Assembly (NCBI RefSeq): GCF_900116605.1 | Contig: NZ_FPBC01000005.1 | Coordinates: 264,450 to 328,449, forward strand | Source: Pseudomonas marincola | Lineage (GTDB): Bacteria; Pseudomonadota; Gammaproteobacteria; Pseudomonadales; Pseudomonadaceae | Length of the DNA stretch: 64,000 bases | Direction of reading: 5' to 3' | Shown here: one piece after another, positions 44,795-54,982 of the stretch | How the letters are laid out: every line of letters starts with the position of its first letter | Position numbering within the stretch: position 1 is the first letter of the stretch | The notes under the pieces: generated by a model | What the model saw: the letters and a program-made list of their open reading frames with translations, nothing else | The model's database searches: none | Told to the model about the DNA's origin: nothing | Translations under genes and position numbers: made by a program

Positions 44795-45996
44795 GCCGCG
44801 ATGTATTTATTTGCGACGCAGTGCGTACACCGATTGGGCGCCTGAACGGCGGTCTCTCGGCGGTACGTGCAGATGATCTCGCAGCGATCCCACTGCGGGC
44901 GCTGATCGAGCGTAACCCGAGCGTCGACTGGAACGCGCTCGATGAAGTGTTCATGGGCTGCGCGAACCAGTCTGGCGAGGACAACCGCAACGTTGCGCGT
45001 ATGGCGTTGTTGCTGGCCGGTCTGCCGGAAACCGTTCCCGGTGTGACCCTCAATCGTTTGTGCGCCTCGGGCCTTGATGCGGTCGGCTCAGCCTTCCGCG
45101 CTATTGCTCTGGGCGAGATGGACCTGGCAATTGCGGCGGGCGTCGAGTCGATGACCCGCGCGCCGTATGTGATGGGTAAAGCCGACAGCGCGTTTGGCCG
45201 TGGCCAGAAAATCGAAGACACGACCATGGGTTGGCGTTTCATCAACCCGCAGATGAAAGAGCAGTTTGGTGTAGACGCCATGCCGGTGACCGCCGACAAC
45301 GTGGCGCAGGAATACGCCGTGAGCCGTGAGGATCAGGATGCTTTCGCGCTGCGCAGTCAACAACGCGCCGCTGCTGCGCAGGAGTCCGGTTACTACGCCG
45401 AGGAAATCGTGCCGGTGGTGATCAAGACCCGCAAGGGCGAGACCATTGTCGACACTGATGAGCACCCGCGTGCCGACAGCACCGCTGAAGCCATGGCCAA
45501 GCTCAAGCCGGTTAACGGCCCTGATAAAACTGTCACAGCAGGCAATGCGTCGGGTCTTAACGACGGTGCCAGCGCAATCATTCTGGCCTCGGCAGAAGCG
45601 GTGCAGAAATACGGCCTCACGCCGCGCGCCAAAGTGCTTGGCATGGCCAGCGCGGGTGTGGCGCCGCGAGTCATGGGGATTGGCCCGGTGCCTGCCGTGC
45701 GCAAATTGTTGGCGCGTCTTAACCTCGATATCAACGCCTTCGATGTTATCGAACTTAACGAAGCTTTTGCCGCGCAAGGCCTGGCGGTCACCCGCGAGCT
45801 TGGGCTGGCGGACGACAGCGCCAAGGTCAATCCCAATGGGGGTGCAATTGCGCTGGGTCACCCACTGGGCATGAGCGGTAATCGCCTGGTGCTGACTGCG
45901 GTGCACCAGCTGCAAAAGACTGGCGGCAAGCTGGGTCTGGCAACCATGTGCGTAGGCGTCGGTCAGGGCTTGGCGCTGGCAATCGAACGCGTCTGA
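44791..45996 (+). CDS. pcaF: 3-Oxoadipyl-CoA thiolase
   Basis: A 401-aa thiolase with the acyl-accepting cysteine in [14 protein letters not shown] (residue about 90), histidine in [13 protein letters not shown], and the second cysteine in [19 protein letters not shown]. It cleaves 3-oxoadipyl-CoA to succinyl-CoA and acetyl-CoA, the last step of the pathway. It starts inside the pcaJ stop (ATGA). Confidence 0.96.
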   Translation: MSRDVFICDAVRTPIGRLNGGLSAVRADDLAAIPLRALIERNPSVDWNALDEVFMGCANQSGEDNRNVARMALLLAGLPETVPGVTLNRLCASGLDAVGSAFRAIALGEMDLAIAAGVESMTRAPYVMGKADSAFGRGQKIEDTTMGWRFINPQMKEQFGVDAMPVTADNVAQEYAVSREDQDAFALRSQQRAAAAQESGYYAEEIVPVVIKTRKGETIVDTDEHPRADSTAEAMAKLKPVNGPDKTVTAGNASGLNDGASAIILASAEAVQKYGLTPRAKVLGMASAGVAPRVMGIGPVPAVRKLLARLNLDINAFDVIELNEAFAAQGLAVTRELGLADDSAKVNPNGGAIALGHPLGMSGNRLVLTAVHQLQKTGGKLGLATMCVGVGQGLALAIERV

Positions 45997-46029
45997 GTTG
46001 CACCTGTGCCAATGCAACAACTGAAGCAA

Positions 46030-46069
46030 GCGCCGTTTGCAGTTAGCAAAAGCTGGCCGCAAACGGCGC
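46030..46069 (+). other. Strong hairpin between pcaF and pcaB
   Basis: GCGCCGTTTGC (46030-46040) and GCAAACGGCGC (46059-46069) are perfect 11-bp arms around an 18-nt loop. No T-run follows. The hairpin may stabilise the pcaIJF message or reduce read-through into pcaBDC, which starts 44 bp later. Confidence 0.55.
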
Positions 46070-46112
46070 GCTGTTATACAACTGATGTTTGTTCTTTTGC
46101 TGGAGTAACGGC

Positions 46113-47474
46113 TTGAATAGCCCGAGCAATCAACTTTTTGACGCCTACTTCACCCAGCCGGCCATGCGCGCAATCTTCTCTGATGATGGGCGTGTGCAGG
46201 GCATGCTGGATTTTGAAGCCGCGCTGGCCCGCGCTGAAGCCAAGGTCGGCCTGTTTTCACCGGATCTGGTGGCGCCCATCGAGGCCGCTTGCCGCGCTGA
46301 ACTATACGACTACAACAGCCTGGCTCAAGCCATTGTGATCGCGGGCAACTCAGCCATTCCGTTGGTCAAAGCGTTGGGTAAACAAGTTGCCAGCCGCAAC
46401 CCCGAAGCTGAACGCTATGTGCACCTTGGCGCAACCAGTCAGGATGTCATGGACAGCGGCTTGGTGGTGCAGCTGCGCGGCGCAATTGAGTTGCTGGAAC
46501 ATGATCTGGGCAGTCTGGCTGATGCACTTGCCGAGCAAGCTGAGCGCCATGCCGACACGCCAATGGCCGGACGCACATGGTTGCAACATGCAACGCCCGT
46601 GACGCTGGGCATGAAGCTGGCCGGTGTACTCGGCGCGATCATACGACATCGTCAGCGTTTGGCTGAAATAAAGCCGCGTTTGCTGTGCCTGCAATTTGGT
46701 GGCGCTTCCGGCAGCTTGGCAGCGTTAGGCGAGCATGCTTGGCCGGTGTCCGAGGCGCTGGCGAGTGAATTGCAACTGAGCCTGCCGGATCAGCCGTGGC
46801 ACACCCAGCGTGACCGTCTGGTGGAGTTCGCCAGCCTGCTCGGAATGCTCGCTGGTAGCCTTGGCAAACTTGGCCGTGACCTGAGCCTGCTGATGCAGAC
46901 CGAGGCGGGTGAGGTATTCGAGCCCGCAGCGCCGGGTAAGGGTGGCTCATCAACCATGCCGCACAAGCGCAATCCGGTCAGTGCTGCGGTGCTGATCGGC
47001 GCAGCAACCCGAGCGCCGGGGCTGGTGGCGACTATGCTCGCTGCCATGCCACAAGAACACGAACGCAGCCTTGGCTTGTGGCATGCCGAGTGGGAAACCT
47101 TGCCCGAGTTGTGCTGTTTGGTTTCGGGCGCGTTGCAGCAAGCATTGCTGGTGGTGCCCGGGCTTGAAGTGCAAGCGGCGCGGATGCGCAGCAACCTCGA
47201 TCTGACTCAGGGACTGGTTCTGGCCGAAGCAGTCAGCATTGCGCTGGCGCAGAAAATCGGTCGCGACGCCGCTCATCATTTGCTCGAAAGCTGTTGCCGC
47301 CAGGCCGTGGAGCAGGGCGCGCATTTACGCCAGGTTCTCGGCGACAACAGGGAAGTCAGCGCCCACCTGAGCGCGACTGAACTTGATCGCCTGCTGGATC
47401 CTGCTTTTTATCTTGGTCAAGCCCGTCGCTGGGTCGAGCGCGCTGTGGCCGAACATCAAAAATTCTCCCGATAG
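46113..47474 (+). CDS. pcaB: 3-Carboxy-cis,cis-muconate cycloisomerase
   Basis: From TTG 46113, preceded by GGAG, the product has 453 aa, close to the usual 450. It contains the fumarase-superfamily signature GGSSTMPHKRNPVSAAV and the helical core (RYVHLGATSQDVMDSGLVVQLR). It forms gamma-carboxymuconolactone from 3-carboxymuconate. Extending to 46089 adds only eight unconvincing residues. Confidence 0.96.
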   Translation: MNSPSNQLFDAYFTQPAMRAIFSDDGRVQGMLDFEAALARAEAKVGLFSPDLVAPIEAACRAELYDYNSLAQAIVIAGNSAIPLVKALGKQVASRNPEAERYVHLGATSQDVMDSGLVVQLRGAIELLEHDLGSLADALAEQAERHADTPMAGRTWLQHATPVTLGMKLAGVLGAIIRHRQRLAEIKPRLLCLQFGGASGSLAALGEHAWPVSEALASELQLSLPDQPWHTQRDRLVEFASLLGMLAGSLGKLGRDLSLLMQTEAGEVFEPAAPGKGGSSTMPHKRNPVSAAVLIGAATRAPGLVATMLAAMPQEHERSLGLWHAEWETLPELCCLVSGALQQALLVVPGLEVQAARMRSNLDLTQGLVLAEAVSIALAQKIGRDAAHHLLESCCRQAVEQGAHLRQVLGDNREVSAHLSATELDRLLDPAFYLGQARRWVERAVAEHQKFSR

Positions 47475-47483
47475 GAGCGCGGT

Positions 47484-48272
47484 ATGTCTGCCGTACAACT
47501 CGCCGATGGCGAACTGAATTATCTGCTCGAAGGTCCCTCAGATGCGCCAGTGCTGGTGTTGTCGAATTCGCTGGGCACCGATTTGCACATGTGGGATGCG
47601 CAAGTGGCTGCATTCTCAGAGCACTTTCGCGTGCTGCGTTACGACACCCGTGGCCATGGCCAATCGCTGGTCACCGAAGGCCCTTACAGCATTGAGCAAA
47701 ATGGCCGTGATGTGCTGGCTCTGCTGGACGCGCTGCACATTGATAAAGCCTATTTCTGCGGGCTGTCGATGGGCGGCCTGATTGGTCAATGGCTGGCTAT
47801 TAATGCACCTGAGCGGCTGCACAAGGTTGTGGTTTGCAACACCGCGGCGAAGATCGGCAATCCGGATGTGTGGAATCCGCGTATCGAAACCGTGCTGCGC
47901 GACGGCACAGCAGCCATGGTTGCCCTGCGTGACGCTTCGATTGCGCGCTGGTTTACACCTGAGTTTGCCAAGGCCGAACCGGCCAAGGTCGAGCCCATTG
48001 TCGGCATGCTCGCGCAGACTTCACCGCAGGGCTACGCGGCCAATTGCGCTGCGGTACGCGATGCTGATTTCCGCGAGCAACTGGGCAGCATTCGTCTGCC
48101 GGTTCTGGTGGTGTGCGGTACGCAGGATGCTGTGACTACACCGGCAGATGGAGGGTTTATGGTTGAGCGCATTGAAGGCGCGCAAATGGTCGAATTTCAC
48201 GCCGCGCATTTGTCCAACGTCGAAGCTGGCGAGCTGTTTACTCAGCGTGTCCTGACCTTCCTGCAAGCCTGA
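47484..48272 (+). CDS. pcaD: 3-Oxoadipate enol-lactonase
   Basis: A 262-aa alpha/beta hydrolase. The nucleophile serine lies in FCGLSMGGLIGQWLA, the acid in CGTQDAVTTP and the histidine in EFHAAHLSNVE. It hydrolyses beta-ketoadipate enol-lactone to 3-oxoadipate. It lies 9 bp after pcaB and 15 bp before pcaC. Confidence 0.96.
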   Translation: MSAVQLADGELNYLLEGPSDAPVLVLSNSLGTDLHMWDAQVAAFSEHFRVLRYDTRGHGQSLVTEGPYSIEQNGRDVLALLDALHIDKAYFCGLSMGGLIGQWLAINAPERLHKVVVCNTAAKIGNPDVWNPRIETVLRDGTAAMVALRDASIARWFTPEFAKAEPAKVEPIVGMLAQTSPQGYAANCAAVRDADFREQLGSIRLPVLVVCGTQDAVTTPADGGFMVERIEGAQMVEFHAAHLSNVEAGELFTQRVLTFLQA

Positions 48273-48287
48273 CCCGGAGCTATTCAG

Positions 48288-48683
48288 ATGGATGAGAAGC
48301 AACGTTATGAAGACGGCATGCAAGTGCGTCGTGCTGTGCTGGGCGATGCCCACGTCGACCGCAGCCTGGAAAAGCTGACGCCATTCAACCAGGAGTTTCA
48401 GGAGATGATCACTCGTCATGCCTGGGGCGATATCTGGACGCGTCCCGGCCTGCCGCGCCACACGCGCAGCCTGATTACCATCGCCATGCTGATTGGCATG
48501 AACCGCGAGGGTGAATTGAAGCTGCACCTCAAGGCCGCCAAGAACAATGGCGTGAGCCGCGAAGAGATCAAGGAAGTGTTGATGCAGAGCGCGATCTACT
48601 GCGGCATTCCGGCAGCCAACGCTACGTTCCACCTCGCAGAAGAAGTCTGGGACGAGATGGGCGTGGAATCGCTGGCCGACTAA
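48288..48683 (+). CDS. pcaC: 4-Carboxymuconolactone decarboxylase
   Basis: A 131-aa protein with the family pattern GMQVRRAVLGDAHVDRSLEK, PFNQEFQEMITRHAWGDIWTRPGLPRHTRSLITIAMLIGMNREGELKLHLKAAKNNGVSREEI. It decarboxylates gamma-carboxymuconolactone to the enol-lactone used by PcaD. It ends the pca operon in front of an intrinsic terminator. Confidence 0.96.
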   Translation: MDEKQRYEDGMQVRRAVLGDAHVDRSLEKLTPFNQEFQEMITRHAWGDIWTRPGLPRHTRSLITIAMLIGMNREGELKLHLKAAKNNGVSREEIKEVLMQSAIYCGIPAANATFHLAEEVWDEMGVESLAD

Positions 48684-48700
48684 CGCCTGCATGACTCTGC

Positions 48701-48725
48701 AAAGCCCCGTATTCCGGGGCTTTTT
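48701..48725 (+). terminator. Intrinsic terminator of the pca operon
   Basis: AAAGCCCCG (48701-48709) pairs with CGGGGCTTT (48715-48723) around a short loop and is followed by a T-rich stretch. It sits 17 bp after the pcaC stop. Confidence 0.92.
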
Positions 48726-48781
48726 GCTTTTTACCGGTGTAGACAGCAAGCAAACACAGCGCAGTGAGTCATCTGCCCTTA

Positions 48782-49687
48782 TCAGCTTTGGTTATCCCAG
48801 TACGGCGGGCTGCCGAACGCCAGCTTCAGGCAGTCAACCAACGCCCTTAGCTTGGCCGATGCATGGCGACCTTCCGGGTGCGCTACGTAGATGTACTCGG
48901 TGGCGGTGCTCAGGCCAATATCGACCACGTGCAATGCACCCGAACGGATAGCCGCGCCCGCGATGAATGTGGGCAACAGCGCGATGCCTAATCCCGCCAG
49001 AGTTGCGTCGAGCATCATGTCGCCGTTATTGACCCTGAATGCATTTTTGGCGCGGGCGATTCGGGCGCCGTGCTGGCCATCGAAGCGCCAGTCTGCAGTG
49101 CCGCGGTTGGTATAGAAAATACCCTTGTGCTTGGGTAAATCATCGACCGAAGCGGGGCTTCCATATTGTTCAAGATAAGTCGGGCTTGCGACCAACAACC
49201 GCTGGCTGGTCGCCAATTGCCAGGCCACTAAGCGCGAGTCTTGCAGCGGGCCATGGCGGATCACTGCATCGAAGCCTTCGGATGAGGCGTCGATACGCCG
49301 GTCATTCAAATCAAGCGTCACCTCATGTTGCGGGTGCGCAGCAATGAACGGGTAGAGCGCCGGGCCCAAATGCATACGGCCAAAGGTAACGGGCGCCGAA
49401 ATACGCAGCGGGCCAGTCAACCCGCCACGGCGTTCGGCCATGTCCGCCGTTGCCGCTTCGACATCTCGAATGATCCGTGTGGCCTGCTGCAGAAACGCGG
49501 CTCCATCTTCAGTGAGGCTGACCTTGCGTGTGGTGCGATGCAGCAGGCGAGTGCCAAGCATCCGCTCAAGCTCTGCCAGCCGTTCGCTGACCACCGATTT
49601 CGACAGATTCAGCCGTCTGCCGGCCTCACTGATCGAGCCTGATTCGGCCACGGCGACAAAACTGGCGATTCCGTCGAGCTTTAGCAT
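48782..49687 (-). CDS. LysR-type transcriptional regulator
   Basis: A 301-aa LysR of the DmlR/AaeR-like group: MLKLDGIASFVAVAESGSISEAGRRLNLSKSVVSERLAELERMLGTRLLHRTTRKVSLTEDG, followed by the effector domain. It is divergent from the SDR pseudogene with 163 bp between, an arrangement typical of a regulator and its target. Since the target is frameshifted, the pair may be in decay. Confidence 0.9.
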   Translation of the reverse strand: MLKLDGIASFVAVAESGSISEAGRRLNLSKSVVSERLAELERMLGTRLLHRTTRKVSLTEDGAAFLQQATRIIRDVEAATADMAERRGGLTGPLRISAPVTFGRMHLGPALYPFIAAHPQHEVTLDLNDRRIDASSEGFDAVIRHGPLQDSRLVAWQLATSQRLLVASPTYLEQYGSPASVDDLPKHKGIFYTNRGTADWRFDGQHGARIARAKNAFRVNNGDMMLDATLAGLGIALLPTFIAGAAIRSGALHVVDIGLSTATEYIYVAHPEGRHASAKLRALVDCLKLAFGSPPYWDNQS

Positions 49688-49850
49688 TGTTCTGTTTTTC
49701 CGAAAGGTAGATCCGGTATTTGCAGGCTAGTCCAAACACTCACTGCGGCCCAAACTCGCCTCACCAGCCAGGCCCAGTCGGGCACGCTGATAACCCAAGC
49801 CTTTCACTCAGGCAGCCAACAGCTGCTAAGGATTACTCAGGAGAAGAGAC

Positions 49851-50616
49851 ATGAAACGTTTAGCAGATAAAGTTGCCATCGTCACAGGCGCAAGTTCGGG
49901 CATCGGTTACGCAACCGCCAAATTGTTCGCCGCCGAAGGGGCCAAGGTGATTGTCGGCGCACGCCGAGAAAGTGAGCTCAATGATCTGGTCGCAGAAATC
50001 CGCGCTGCCGGTGGCGAGGCGCTGGCTCTGGCCGGCGATGTGCGTTCAGAAGATTACGCCAAAGCGCTGGTGGCGCTTGCAGTCGAGCAATACGGGCGTC
50101 TCGATGTGGCATTTCAACAATGCCGGAACACTGGGTGAGGGCGGCCCAAGCACCGACGTGTCGGAAAAAGGCTGGACCGATACCGTAGAAATAAACCTGA
50201 CCGGATCGTTTCTTGGGGCTAAGCATCAAATCGCCCAAATGCTCAATAATGGTGGCGGCTCGGTGATCTTCACATCGACCTTTGTCGGCCATACCTTCGC
50301 GTTTCCTGGCGTTGCTGCTTATGCCGCGAGTAAATCCGGGCTGATCGGTCTCACGCAAGCGCTGGCGTCCGAATACGGCCCCAACAACATCCGGGTAAAC
50401 GCCATTCTGCCGGGCGCAGTTGATACCGATATGTACCGCAGCATGAACAATACGGCGCAATCACAAGCCTTCATCACCGAGCTGCACGCACTTAAACGCG
50501 TAGGCGCCGTCGATGAGCTGGCGCGTTCGGTGTTGTATCTGGCATCAGACGATTCATCGTTCGTCACCGGCACCGCCTCGCTGGTTGATGGCGGCGCTTC
50601 GATTACCCGCAGTTAA
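49851..50616 (+). pseudogene. Short-chain dehydrogenase/reductase with a single-base frameshift
   Basis: The first frame (49851-50138) gives the SDR start KVAIVTGASSGIGYATAKLFAAEGAKV up to YGRLDVAF. The second frame then supplies NNAGTLGEGGPSTDVSEKGW, the catalytic Ser (IFTSTFVGH), YAASK and the C-terminal TGTASLVDGGASITRS. One extra C near 50115 (in ATTTCAAC where ATTTAAC would keep frame) explains the break, and the total of 766 nt is 255 codons plus 1. Otherwise the protein would be a full classical SDR of 254 aa. AGGAGA precedes the start. A sequencing error is possible. Confidence 0.85.
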
Positions 50617-50716
50617 GGTTGGCGGACAATACCCCGACTCAGTCTGGTCATTGTCCGCCTGATAGCGTTATCAAGGTTTTTGGATTTGTGTTGTGGGCAC
50701 GACAAGGATGGCGCGG

Positions 50717-53269
50717 TTACTCAAGCATTGCGTTGAACACCTTGGCGTCCAGCGGCCGGCTCAGGAAGTATCCCTGGCCTTCATGGCAGTCCACTGTCTC
50801 GAGCCAGCTGAGTTGCTCGGTGGTTTCGATGCCTTCAGCTGTAACGGTGAGCGACAGCGCGCGGCCGAGGCTGATCATGGCCTGGATGATGGATTTATCT
50901 TCTTCGCTATCAACCAGGCGATTTAAAAAGCCGCGGTCAATTTTTAGTCCGTCGAATGGAAAGGTGCGCAGGTTATTCAGCGAAGAATAACCTGTGCCGA
51001 AATCATCCATGGTGATGCGAACACCGAGGTTTTTCAGCTCGTTCATCACCTCGAGGGTGCCGACGGCATCGTCCAGTGTGGCGTTTTCGGTTATTTCCAG
51101 TTCCAGTCGTGCGGGGTCGATTCCGCTGCTAATGAGGCTGTTTTTAACCCGCTCGGCCAAGTTTCCGCGTTTGAATTCGCTGGGTGAAAGATTGACCGAT
51201 ACAAATAGGTTATCGGGCCAGCGCGCGGCGTTGATGCAGGCGTTTTCCAGTACCCAGTTGCCCAGATGTACGATTAAGCCGGTGTCCTCGGCAATCGGGA
51301 TGAAGGTGTCTGGCGCTATCAAACCCCGCGTCGGATGTTGCCAGCGCACCAGTGCTTCGGCGCCGACCATCTGACCGTCCGAGATGCGATAGCGCGGCTG
51401 GAAATGCAGCCTTAACTCGTCGTGATTGATCGCATAGCGCAGGTCACTTTCCATGCGCCGACGCTCAATGATCTTGTCATTCATGTCACTGGCATAAAAG
51501 CGCCAGGTATTGCGCCCGGCAGCTTTCGCTTCATACAGCGCTATGTCTGAATAGCGCAGTATCTCGGTGACATTATCGGCATCGTTGGGCGCCATTGCGA
51601 TACCCACGCTGGCGCCGACGAACACCCCCTGTTCAGCCATTTTGATGGGTTGCTCGATTGCCATGATCAGCCGGCGACACACTTCTTCAACGGCCTCTTC
51701 ATTGTTGATTCCCTCGAGAACCAAGACAAACTCATCGCCGCCCACACGCGCCACCAGATCGCCGTGGCGGATACAGTTAATCAGCCGGCTGGATATTTCA
51801 TTCAGCACCAAGTCACCCGCGGCGTGCCCCAAGAGATCGTTGACCGGCTTGAAGCGATCCAGGTCGACGCTGAGCACCAGCAGCGGTTGTTCCATCGAGC
51901 GCTTGGATTTGAGTTTCTCACCGAGAAACGCCAACAGTCGCGTTCTGTTGGCAAGGCCGGTAAGCGCATCGTGTAGCGAGAGGAATTCGATCCGCCGACG
52001 CGCTTCTTCCTCCTCAGTCACATCGGTCGCCGTGCCCCGGAAACCGCCGCCCACCATTGCCCGCGCAGAAAGCCGGGTAATACGCTCCTGCCCTTGTGTG
52101 TCGCGGTAGTGGCATTGAATGCTTGGATGCGGATCTCGCTCGGGGTTGTTCAGGTATTCAGACATCGAACTGGCCTGTCTGTACAGCAAGCTGTCCATAC
52201 TCCGGCCAATCCACGACGCTACAGGCAACCCTGTGACGTTTTCAAATCGCTCCGATAAAAAGGTGAAGCGCATGTCACGGTTGATTTCCCATACCCAATC
52301 CGAACTTGCTTCAACGACATCCCGAAATCGCTTCTCACTGGTGTTAAGCGCAGCTTCACTGTGTTTAAGCGACTGGTAACTGTTATCAAGCGCTCTGGCA
52401 GCGACGGTTGTGCGTCTCAATATGACCCACGCCATGAGGCATACAATCAACGCAGCACAGCCTATTAAGGGGATGCCAATAATCAATATTCCCCGGCTTG
52501 GCACTTCGGGATTCCACTGTATCTTTCCTGCATTGCCGTCTTCACCCAGTGCCATAACATTCGAGCCAACGGCTTGCGAGGTGCTTGCTAAGCGCAAGTC
52601 GTTGACGCCATAGTCCTGACCCAGCGCCTTGAGTCGGCTGTTATTCAACAAGGTCGCCAATACCATCACCGATGGCGAGCGACCATCATTTTTTATCGTT
52701 GGATCATCGCCCGTGGTAATCGCCATTGCGGTTACATAGGCTGGCGTGCCAGCAACCTGCGAGTAAGTGGCTACCGGTATCTCTGCTTCCGCACGGGCGC
52801 GTGCCTGTTCTACCAGTGGGAGAGCGGGTTGTTGCAGCCACTTTTCGGCATTAATTTGTGCAAGCTTGCCATTGATGACCGAGTAAACCGTGCGTCCCTG
52901 CGGATCAATGACAAACACCCCGTTAATAAAAAAGTCGCTATAAAGTGATGCGCCGAGATTCTGCTTAACGTAAGCCCAGTCCGTGTCTACTTGCAGGTGC
53001 AAATGCTCATACGCATCTCCCCAGCTAGCGTTATCCCGGATGTACGAATCCATCGAGCTTTCTAATGACTTCAGCGCATTGGCGGTGTGAAATTGGCCTT
53101 CTTTGATCTCCCGGGTATCCAGCGTATGGGCGATATACGCCAGCAGACCACCGGTAAGCATGAATAATCCAACAAGCAGGCACACGAATTTGAACAAGGA
53201 TGTGCGTATCAGCGCCACGCTTGAGTGATTTGGCTGGGTGTCATCAAGGGAGAGAGGGTTGCTCGGCAT
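50717..53269 (-). CDS. Membrane-bound sensor with CHASE4-like, PAS, GGDEF and EAL domains
   Basis: The 850-aa protein has a membrane helix at about 25-47 and a periplasmic CHASE4-like domain (with NASWGDAYEHL near 80-90). A second helix lies at about 262-284, then a PAS domain at about 313-417. The GGDEF domain has an intact GGDEF at 510-514, and the EAL domain intact AEALVRW at 637-643 plus DDFGTGYSS later. It could both make and break cyclic-di-GMP; the intact motifs do not show which activity dominates. It stands alone and is likely to link an external signal to motility or biofilm. Confidence 0.93.
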   Translation of the reverse strand: MPSNPLSLDDTQPNHSSVALIRTSLFKFVCLLVGLFMLTGGLLAYIAHTLDTREIKEGQFHTANALKSLESSMDSYIRDNASWGDAYEHLHLQVDTDWAYVKQNLGASLYSDFFINGVFVIDPQGRTVYSVINGKLAQINAEKWLQQPALPLVEQARARAEAEIPVATYSQVAGTPAYVTAMAITTGDDPTIKNDGRSPSVMVLATLLNNSRLKALGQDYGVNDLRLASTSQAVGSNVMALGEDGNAGKIQWNPEVPSRGILIIGIPLIGCAALIVCLMAWVILRRTTVAARALDNSYQSLKHSEAALNTSEKRFRDVVEASSDWVWEINRDMRFTFLSERFENVTGLPVASWIGRSMDSLLYRQASSMSEYLNNPERDPHPSIQCHYRDTQGQERITRLSARAMVGGGFRGTATDVTEEEEARRRIEFLSLHDALTGLANRTRLLAFLGEKLKSKRSMEQPLLVLSVDLDRFKPVNDLLGHAAGDLVLNEISSRLINCIRHGDLVARVGGDEFVLVLEGINNEEAVEEVCRRLIMAIEQPIKMAEQGVFVGASVGIAMAPNDADNVTEILRYSDIALYEAKAAGRNTWRFYASDMNDKIIERRRMESDLRYAINHDELRLHFQPRYRISDGQMVGAEALVRWQHPTRGLIAPDTFIPIAEDTGLIVHLGNWVLENACINAARWPDNLFVSVNLSPSEFKRGNLAERVKNSLISSGIDPARLELEITENATLDDAVGTLEVMNELKNLGVRITMDDFGTGYSSLNNLRTFPFDGLKIDRGFLNRLVDSEEDKSIIQAMISLGRALSLTVTAEGIETTEQLSWLETVDCHEGQGYFLSRPLDAKVFNAMLE

Positions 53270-53624
53270 AGCGTCTCGCGGTCGGCTCAGGCACGGAGGG
53301 GCTCAATTACGTATCGGCTGCACGCGCGCAATAATGAGTCACGTATCGCGCAACGCAGCATTACCTTCGCCAATAGTAGACAGCATTGAGCCGCCAAGCC
53401 GTTTGTTTGCAGCCGGCAGTTGACCATTTCACGGCTCTTACTCGCCTGATTGGACGTTGAAGCCCGTGCGTGGCGGGGCTCTACAGGCTACTGAAGGCGA
53501 TCGGCTAAAATATTTGGTCGATTCACCAGGCTGTCAGAGGCGTTTGCTTGCCTGCGGTTTATTCTTGGCCAGCGAATTCTGCCGGTAATGATTACACTAT
53601 GCGCTGATAATCCGGGCCATACCC
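53270..53624. other. Non-coding gap, 355 bp
   Basis: No gene, RNA or repeat was recognised between the divergent GGDEF/EAL gene and the next plus-strand gene. It must hold the promoters of both; an AT-rich patch near 53505-53520 (GGCTAAAATATTTGGTC) is the best visible candidate region. Confidence 0.4.
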
Positions 53625-54152
53625 ATGGCTGTACCGAACAAGGAACTCGCCACTATGGCCTCCGCAGAGAAACAGCAAAAGCGTGCAAAGCGCGCCAAAT
53701 TCAAGGCCAAGCAAAACCGCTCCGGCAAGTCCAAGGTCAATGTTGTGCATCCGGTATTGGCCAATCCGCTGATTGATGAGCCGTTCGATGATGTCGAGAT
53801 CGACTTGAGCACCTTCGACTTCAAAGATATTGAAGAGAATGGCTTTGACCCGGCGCACTTCGACGACTTGTTTCAGGCGATGAAAGTCGGCGAAGGCATC
53901 AGTCTGTTGGCAATGTGCCTGGTGTTCCTGCAATACCCGGTATTGGAACTGGTGGTCGCTGAAGAGTCGGAAGACGCCGCCACCGACTTCATGATGGGCC
54001 TGCTGATTACCTATCGCGGCATCTTCCATGATGAAGACGAAGAAACGGCAGTGAACTGGATCGGTGGTGAAGCCTTCCAGAGTGCCTACAACGAAGCCTC
54101 GATAATCCTGCAGAAAAAGAACGCCCGCGCCACTACGCCCTCGCGCGGTTAA
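53625..54152 (+). CDS. Conserved small acidic protein of unknown function
   Basis: A 175-aa protein (or 165 aa from the second ATG at 53655, which has AAGGAA 11 bp upstream). It has a very basic N-terminal segment (EKQQKRAKRAKFKAKQNR), then an acidic stretch (LIDEPFDDVEIDLSTFDFKDIEENGFD). The rest is helical with a mildly hydrophobic part (SLLAMCLVFLQYPVLELVV). I do not recognise a named family; it resembles uncharacterised pseudomonad proteins. The basic start could bind nucleic acid or ribosomes. No membrane or signal segment is convincing. Confidence 0.7.
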   Translation: MAVPNKELATMASAEKQQKRAKRAKFKAKQNRSGKSKVNVVHPVLANPLIDEPFDDVEIDLSTFDFKDIEENGFDPAHFDDLFQAMKVGEGISLLAMCLVFLQYPVLELVVAEESEDAATDFMMGLLITYRGIFHDEDEETAVNWIGGEAFQSAYNEASIILQKKNARATTPSRG

Positions 54153-54292
54153 AGCCGGGGCGCTTGTTTGCCGCGCACATTAATGCGATGCCCCTTTGCG
54201 CGGCGAGAGTGTGTTGGGTGTGGTGGCTGTGGGCGTTACAATAGCGCCTGCGCCGATTGCCCCGATCGGGCACGCCCGGAGCCAGCTTCTCG

Positions 54293-54982
54293 ATGTTCAC
54301 CCTTGTGCACTTGGAAACACCGCCACCCGAAGACCTGAAAAGCCAGGTTCTGCAAATGGTGGTGGACTACTTCAGCGACATCAGCCCGGTTTCGCTGACG
54401 CCAAGTAATCCGCTGTATCAGTTGTACCAGTACGTGATTGGCTACGAGGTACACCTGTATTTGCAAGCCATGAACAACGATCAGCAGAGTAGTGCCCGGT
54501 TGATTCTGGCACTGGATGATGAAGATCCCTCGCAGGTGCTCGGTTTTGCCCTGTACCTGCCCAGCGAGGATGATGAGCAGGCGTGCACGTTGGCTTACAT
54601 GGCCGTTCAGGCTGATCATCGGCGCAGCGGAATTGCCAGGGCCATGCTGCAGAAGATGATTGCGCATCGCCCGCATGCCGAACTGGCATGCTCCGCCGAC
54701 AAGGTGCCAACCTTTGAGGCTTTAGGTTTTCAGGTGCTGGCCGCGCAAGGCCCACATGTTGTCATGAGTACGCGTAATTATCGTTCGGGCGGCATGGTTG
54801 CCGTGCAGGATCTGGCCCCGATATTCCAGGCGACTGAAGTGCGGCAGATCCACGCGTACCTGCTCAAACAACACGGCAAAAAGGCCATGAGCGACGCCGA
54901 AAGCAAGCGTGATCGGGTACTCGATCAAATGGCTTATCAGGCTGAATTATTGGTTAAAGAGCGCTTTCCGACGATTCACTGA
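54293..54982 (+). CDS. GNAT-family N-acetyltransferase
   Basis: From ATG 54293 the protein has 229 aa. The acetyl-CoA binding motif is in LAYMAVQADHRRSGIARAMLQKMIAH (the Q/RxxGxA-like loop), with the conserved FEALGFQVLAAQGPHVVMS ending. The C-terminal 60 residues form an added helical tail (VRQIHAYLLKQHGKKAMSDAESKRDRVLDQMAYQAELLVKERFP). The substrate is unknown. The upstream frame to 54257 offers no better start. Confidence 0.85.
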   Translation: MFTLVHLETPPPEDLKSQVLQMVVDYFSDISPVSLTPSNPLYQLYQYVIGYEVHLYLQAMNNDQQSSARLILALDDEDPSQVLGFALYLPSEDDEQACTLAYMAVQADHRRSGIARAMLQKMIAHRPHAELACSADKVPTFEALGFQVLAAQGPHVVMSTRNYRSGGMVAVQDLAPIFQATEVRQIHAYLLKQHGKKAMSDAESKRDRVLDQMAYQAELLVKERFPTIH

